Source: Clostridiales bacterium
GTDB taxonomy: Bacteria; Bacillota; Clostridia; Oscillospirales; Acutalibacteraceae
Assembly: GCA_012519975.1 (NCBI GenBank)
Contig: JAAYPE010000021.1
Span: 1 to 38,707, forward strand
Length of the DNA stretch: 38,707 nt
Direction of reading: 5' to 3'
The notes under the pieces are model-generated. The model searched no databases. It saw only the letters and a program-made list of their open reading frames with translations, and was not told where the DNA came from. Shown here one piece after another: positions 35,492 through 38,707 of this stretch. Position 1 is the first letter of the stretch. Each line of letters starts with the position of its first letter. The position numbers were made by a program, and so were the translations under genes.

Positions 35492-35998
35492 TTGGGTCAT
35501 AACGATTGCGAATTAAATTTATCTTATCCTCCAGTTGAGGTAACAGAAAAAAATTGTACATACGCTTGTTTGCTATTAAATGATTATGCCGGAAAAAACG
35601 GTGAGTTAACAGCACTAACACAATATTTTTATCAATATTTAATCACAAAATATAAATATATAAACTTTGGCGAAACTTTAGAATGTATTGCAATATGTGA
35701 AATGCGTCATATGGAAATGCTGGGTGAACTAATTGTTCAGCTGGGTGGGAATCCTTTATATAGAACTGTTAATAACAGAAACAATCAGTTTTGGTGTGGA
35801 TATAATGTTTCTTCTACGCAAGATATTATAAGGTTTTTAAAAGAAAACATTCAGGCAGAAAATATAGCCATAAAAAATTATGAAGCAAGAATCTGTCAAA
35901 TAAACGATAGCAAAATTCAAAAAGTATTAGAGCGAATAATCTTAGATGAAAAGCACCATATAAATATTTTCAGTAGCTATATAGATGAGTTTATTTAA
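35492..35998 (+). CDS. Ferritin-like diiron protein (clostridial bacterioferritin/rubrerythrin-like)
   Basis: A four-helix-bundle protein of 168 residues. The expected metal ligands are E38 (helix 1, GELTALTQYFYQ), E70/H73 (CEMRH), E123 (QAENIAI) and E153/H156 (DEKHH), i.e. two E...ExxH pairs. There is no C-terminal rubredoxin domain, so it is not a complete rubrerythrin. The N-terminus (YPPVEVTEKNCTYACLLLND) matches a small clostridial family near the manganese-catalase/CotJC group. It probably binds Fe or Mn and deals with peroxide or metal storage. The start is TTG with AAAAGGAG eight bases upstream. Confidence 0.85.
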   Translation: MGHNDCELNLSYPPVEVTEKNCTYACLLLNDYAGKNGELTALTQYFYQYLITKYKYINFGETLECIAICEMRHMEMLGELIVQLGGNPLYRTVNNRNNQFWCGYNVSSTQDIIRFLKENIQAENIAIKNYEARICQINDSKIQKVLERIILDEKHHINIFSSYIDEFI

Positions 35999-36102
35999 AT
36001 CAAAAAATAAAAGAGCTAGTTTTTTACATTGTGATATCTCCTATATTTTCATTTATCTATGAATCTAATTACCTTAATCCAACTTTTTTAAAAGCAAAAA
36101 AT

Positions 36103-36127
36103 CTCCTATCACAAACTGTGATAGGAG
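36103..36127 (-). terminator. Hairpin with T-run, probable terminator of the thioester-protein gene
   Basis: CTCCTATCACA (36103-36113) and TGTGATAGGAG (36117-36127) form a perfect 11-bp stem with a 3-base loop. On the minus strand it is followed by ATTTTTTGC. On the + strand it is preceded by an A-run and followed only by TATTT, so it works best for the minus-strand gene. It may also stop the ferritin-like transcript. Confidence 0.7.
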
Positions 36128-36161
36128 TATTTAGGTTTAAAATCTTATTACTAATATCGGC

Positions 36162-36191
36162 TTATTTGCTCATCTGTTGATGAGCAAATAA
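36162..36191. other. Second perfect hairpin just after the thioester-protein gene
   Basis: TTATTTGCTCATC (36162-36174) and GATGAGCAAATAA (36179-36191) form a 13-bp stem with loop TGTT, only six bases past the stop at 36198. No T-run follows on the minus strand. It may protect the mRNA 3' end or act in tandem with the hairpin at 36103. Confidence 0.6.
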
Positions 36192-36197
36192 AAAACA

Positions 36198-37178
36198 CTA
36201 GTAGCAAGTGAGTGCGTTTACATTCACATACGCATATATAGGGTCGGAAGTGTAGCCGATAATTGCAGGTTGGTTATTGTTGTTCCACAGTATCAAAGGT
36301 GATTGTGAGGTTGTTTTTATCGTTGTTTTGTTTAAAGATATGCGTACATTCGATACGGGGGTGTAGGAATATAACAGGAGGTCATTGCCACTTTGGTATA
36401 CTCCTACATTTGAGTTGTTCGTTGTTACTGAAAAGTATCTTAGTACATTGTTGTAGTCGTGTAACCACAATTCATATCTACCTGTGCTTGCGTTGTAGTT
36501 CATATCATAGGTTGGTGCTGATGAAGATGATGGCGATGTAAAATTTGGTCTTGTGTTATGGGTAGCTATTCTGTTTGCAAGTTCCCAGTAGGCACTCTCT
36601 GATGGTGTACCTTTTATTGTTGAATTGTAAAACTTTGCATTATGTAATGTACCATCTAGTGTTCTATACCCTAACTGATATTCCCATATAATCATTTGAG
36701 TGGCAGCGTAAGCGTCACAATTAGCTACTCCTAAATTACTACTCGGAAAACCATACATTTGGGCATAGGAAATGCCATATTGTTGTTCTCTAGTCATATT
36801 TCTCCAATATGAAGTATCTTGTAAGTTTTGTGCGTTCGTTTCTGCAAATGAGTTACCACCCGTAAAATAATCAATGCAATAACTCCAAACATATTGACCG
36901 TTCTCTAATATTGGTGTTCCACTGCTATTACTTGCACAGTAAATCATTCTTAGGTTTGTGGTTTCTCCATTTGCTCTTGGATAGTTATAGAAGTTTGCGT
37001 TGCTATCGTACCTCGATGGCGAGTTTGCACCCTTAACACAGGCACTGCCTATGTTTGCATAAACTTTTTGATTCGGACTAATATAGGCAAAAGCCGATAC
37101 CATCGTACTTGTCACTATCATTGTAACTAACATTAATGTTGCAATGACTTTTTTACCTTTTCTTTTTAGATTTTGCAA
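36198..37178 (-). CDS. Secreted thioester-domain (TED) protein
   Basis: A 326-residue protein with a cationic N-terminus (KRKGKK) and a signal peptide ending SAFA near residue 31. The thioester domain covers about 40-215. YCID at 100-103 supplies the Cys (C101), and ATQMIIWE at 159-166 is the TQxxIW motif whose Gln161 would form the internal thioester. In Gram-positive pathogens such domains bind host proteins covalently. After about residue 220 there is a beta-rich part ending NVNALTCY. No LPxTG, no repeats and no second membrane helix are seen, so wall anchoring is not evident. The start is TTG behind AAAGGGG. Confidence 0.85.
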   Translation of the reverse strand: MQNLKRKGKKVIATLMLVTMIVTSTMVSAFAYISPNQKVYANIGSACVKGANSPSRYDSNANFYNYPRANGETTNLRMIYCASNSSGTPILENGQYVWSYCIDYFTGGNSFAETNAQNLQDTSYWRNMTREQQYGISYAQMYGFPSSNLGVANCDAYAATQMIIWEYQLGYRTLDGTLHNAKFYNSTIKGTPSESAYWELANRIATHNTRPNFTSPSSSSAPTYDMNYNASTGRYELWLHDYNNVLRYFSVTTNNSNVGVYQSGNDLLLYSYTPVSNVRISLNKTTIKTTSQSPLILWNNNNQPAIIGYTSDPIYAYVNVNALTCY

Positions 37179-37200
37179 TCTACATTTCCCCTTTCATTTA

Positions 37201-37219
37201 TGTGTTCAAATTGAACACA
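37201..37219. promoter_or_regulatory. 19-bp palindrome, candidate operator of the thioester-protein gene
   Basis: TGTGTTCAAATTGAACACA: nine-base arms that are perfectly complementary around one central base. It lies 22 bases before the TTG start at 37178 and 17 bases after the end of the preceding lipoprotein gene. The centre is too small for a stable hairpin loop, so protein binding is more likely. No known operator matched. Confidence 0.55.
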
Positions 37220-37235
37220 ATTACTTATATCTTAA

Positions 37236-37937
37236 TTATCCAACTACAATATAAACTATAATTTTATCAGTAGTTCCACATAAATATAGTTCTGCGGTTT
37301 CTTTTTCATAACCCACGCATCTGCCATCTTTGTAGTTATCCATTGTTACAAACAATACATTAATTGTAGTATATGTGTAGTCTGTTCTATCTTTTTCAAA
37401 TTTCATATCTTCAAAAGTCCAATCTTTAAAATCTTGAGAAGATTTTGCTCCATAAGAACTTGATGGTGTTATCCAATGTCCATTACCTAAATTTAAACTT
37501 TTATCATATTTAAGTCCTATACTTTCAGCATAAGCTTTACAATCGTTTTCCATTTGTGCTATTGTTCCCCACGCATTAGCATATCCGTATGGGTTTTGGG
37601 ATACATCAGTTACCCAATGGCTCATACCTTTGTTTGTTGCTTTGGTTGTGGTAGGCTTTGCAGTTGTTGGTGTTTCTTTATTAGTTGTAGCTTTGTCTTT
37701 GGCTTTGGTAGTGGTTGGAATGGTTACAACTTGTGTCACCTTTTCTCCGTTTGAATTAGTAACTGCTTCGCCATCACTACCCGTTACTTCAATAATAGTT
37801 GTTTGTACCTGTCCTTTTCCTTTATCAGTATTTGCCTTTGTTGATGTGTTAACATCATTCTTTTTGTCTTTATCACAAGCAGTAATTAGTAATGTAAACA
37901 TTAGTACCATTGTGATTGTTTTAATTGTCTTTTTCAT
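37236..37937 (-). CDS. Thr-rich lipoprotein, unknown function
   Basis: A 233-residue exported lipoprotein with signal MKKTIKTITMVLMFTLLITAC (in part) and lipidated Cys21. A long low-complexity linker (about 22-110) is rich in Thr, Lys and Ala, with a short GSDGEAVTNSNGEKVTQ segment. The C-terminal globular domain (about 110-233) has many aromatics (SHWVTDVSQNPYGYANAWG, NGHWITPSSSYG) and two cysteines (MENDC..., DGRC). I do not recognise a family. SD AAAGGAG eight bases upstream. It is the gene before the thioester protein in the same direction and may be co-expressed. Confidence 0.8.
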   Translation of the reverse strand: MKKTIKTITMVLMFTLLITACDKDKKNDVNTSTKANTDKGKGQVQTTIIEVTGSDGEAVTNSNGEKVTQVVTIPTTTKAKDKATTNKETPTTAKPTTTKATNKGMSHWVTDVSQNPYGYANAWGTIAQMENDCKAYAESIGLKYDKSLNLGNGHWITPSSSYGAKSSQDFKDWTFEDMKFEKDRTDYTYTTINVLFVTMDNYKDGRCVGYEKETAELYLCGTTDKIIVYIVVG

Positions 37938-37984
37938 TTTGTTGCTCCTTTCGTTTGTGGAAAATTATATTAATCTAAAAGTTT

Positions 37985-38317
37985 TTATTGTTGGGTATGT
38001 TCTTCTTGTAATTTAAAATATTCCATTATTTCTTTTTGTTGTTTTTTTATTTTTCTTTTTCGTTGCCATTGAAAAGTCTTTTTGCGTAAGAAATAAGCAA
38101 TATATATGTATGCTAAAACTATTAATACAGATAAAATTACAACAACAAATTGTGGTAGTTTTAGTTTTGCGTTGTACGCCATAAACATAATAACTGATGT
38201 AGTGCAAAACGGATAAAAGAATGTAAAGTAATATAACTTGTGTCTACAAATAAACATAAATACCTTAAACATAAATGTATAAAACATTGTTATAAAAAGT
38301 ATAAATAAAGAAATCAT
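37985..38317 (-). CDS. Small two-to-three-helix membrane protein, unknown
   Basis: A 110-residue protein. Hydrophobic segments are about 3-23, 31-48 and 56-76. The C-terminal tail is strongly charged and basic (RKKTFQWQRKRKIKKQQKEI), then acidic, ending EEHTQQ, so it is probably cytosolic. SD AAAGGAG is well placed before the ATG. The leader is nearly the same as that of the lipoprotein gene 47 bases downstream. No family recognised. Confidence 0.7.
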   Translation of the reverse strand: MISLFILFITMFYTFMFKVFMFICRHKLYYFTFFYPFCTTSVIMFMAYNAKLKLPQFVVVILSVLIVLAYIYIAYFLRKKTFQWQRKRKIKKQQKEIMEYFKLQEEHTQQ

Positions 38318-38362
38318 TTTGTTACTCCTTTCACTTGTGCAAATTTTAAAACTATAATAATC

Positions 38363-38569
38363 TTAATCTTTTATTGTTGTTAGGTAAGGGTAATAATGTT
38401 TTAATACTAATGAAATTCTTACAAATACAATTTCTAATAACAATGCAAGCTTTAAAAACGCATTAACTATTTTTATATAATCTATCATAATGATTTCGTC
38501 ATCGTACTTCGTTACAAAAATGTAATAATAGCATAATGCTCTATTTATATAATCGTCTAAGCTTTTAGT
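38363..38569 (-). pseudogene. Open frame without a usual start, possibly a decayed membrane protein
   Basis: The frame is open for 68 codons from a stop at 38570-38572. It reads like protein (LDDYINRALCYYYIFVTKYD, then a hydrophobic stretch VNAFLKLALLLEIVFVRISL). The only ATG is at 38488, giving 41 residues, and no SD precedes it. The upstream 27 codons lack ATG, GTG and TTG. It may be a broken gene or chance. The 38318-38707 tail holds nothing else but this and the next entry. Confidence 0.3.
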
Positions 38570-38615
38570 TTAACTTTCAAATATATATATATCGCTGTTA
38601 CACTTAACGCAAATA

Positions 38616-38705
38616 CTATATGATATTTATAATTATATCTTGTATAAAATAGTTACCTATATCATTCGTTTTAAATGTCTCTCTTAATTTGTTTAACACT
38701 TTTAG
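38616..38705 (-). CDS. Possible 3' end of a gene entering from the right
   Basis: The frame is open from the window edge to a TAG at 38616-38618. It reads LKVLNKLRETFKTNDIGNYF and then an isoleucine-rich end (IQDIIINII). It looks protein-like but is only 29 residues in very AT-rich DNA. It may belong with the broken frame at 38363-38569. Confidence 0.25.
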   Translation of the reverse strand, partial: LKVLNKLRETFKTNDIGNYFIQDIIINII

Positions 38706-38707
38706 TA

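Overview
This is an AT-rich chromosomal segment of an endospore-forming Clostridia-type Firmicute. The evidence is a complete spoIIIAA-AH cluster, strong Shine-Dalgarno (SD) sites on nearly every gene, frequent TTG starts, and the clostridial order spoIIIA - asp23 - nusB - xseA/xseB - ispA - dxs - tlyA - nadK - argR - recN. I see no phage, transposase, integrase, tRNA, rRNA or CRISPR array. Species cannot be named from the sequence alone.

Layout. 1-258 is the 5' end of a family-10-like glycosyl hydrolase gene, leaving the window on the minus strand. 347-912 (+) is a translationally coupled zinc-ribbon/DUF1294 pair ending at a convergent terminator. 950-12019 (-) is one long housekeeping operon read from a strong promoter at 12169-12196: asp23, nusB, a TsaD paralogue, xseA, xseB, ispA, dxs, tlyA, nadK, argR, recN, tyrS. 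12208-17092 (-) is the spoIIIA operon, with a candidate sigma-E promoter. 17247-20018 (+) is a large YfhO-family membrane protein transcribed divergently from spoIIIA. 20104-26415 (-) is pyrE - radC - uvrB - uvrA - a 60-residue membrane protein. 26621-27583 (+) is an RluA/D-family pseudouridine synthase, convergent with a CNNM/CorC-type transporter (27629-28885, -).

The most interesting block is 28980-35134 (-). Seven closely spaced genes read SGNH hydrolase, DUF4358 lipoprotein, ECF sigma factor, RsiV-like anti-sigma factor, MBOAT acyltransferase, DHHW (AlgJ-like) protein, second SGNH hydrolase. An ECF-type promoter candidate lies upstream. In Bacillus subtilis, SigV/RsiV senses lysozyme and controls the peptidoglycan O-acetyltransferase OatA. 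Here the same kind of sensor appears fused into one operon with a multi-protein (Pat/Alg-type) O-acetylation machine, so I infer a self-contained, stress-inducible cell-wall or glycan O-acylation system.

The right end (35275-38707) is accessory. It has a 30-residue peptide with eight cysteines, a ferritin-like diiron protein, a secreted thioester-domain protein without a visible wall anchor and with a 19-bp palindrome just upstream, a Thr-rich lipoprotein, a small membrane protein, and an AT-rich tail with possibly decayed reading frames. Several starts are set here by SD position and differ from the longest open frame (argR, xseB, TsaD-like, nusB, spoIIIAC, spoIIIAA, pyrE, sigma factor).
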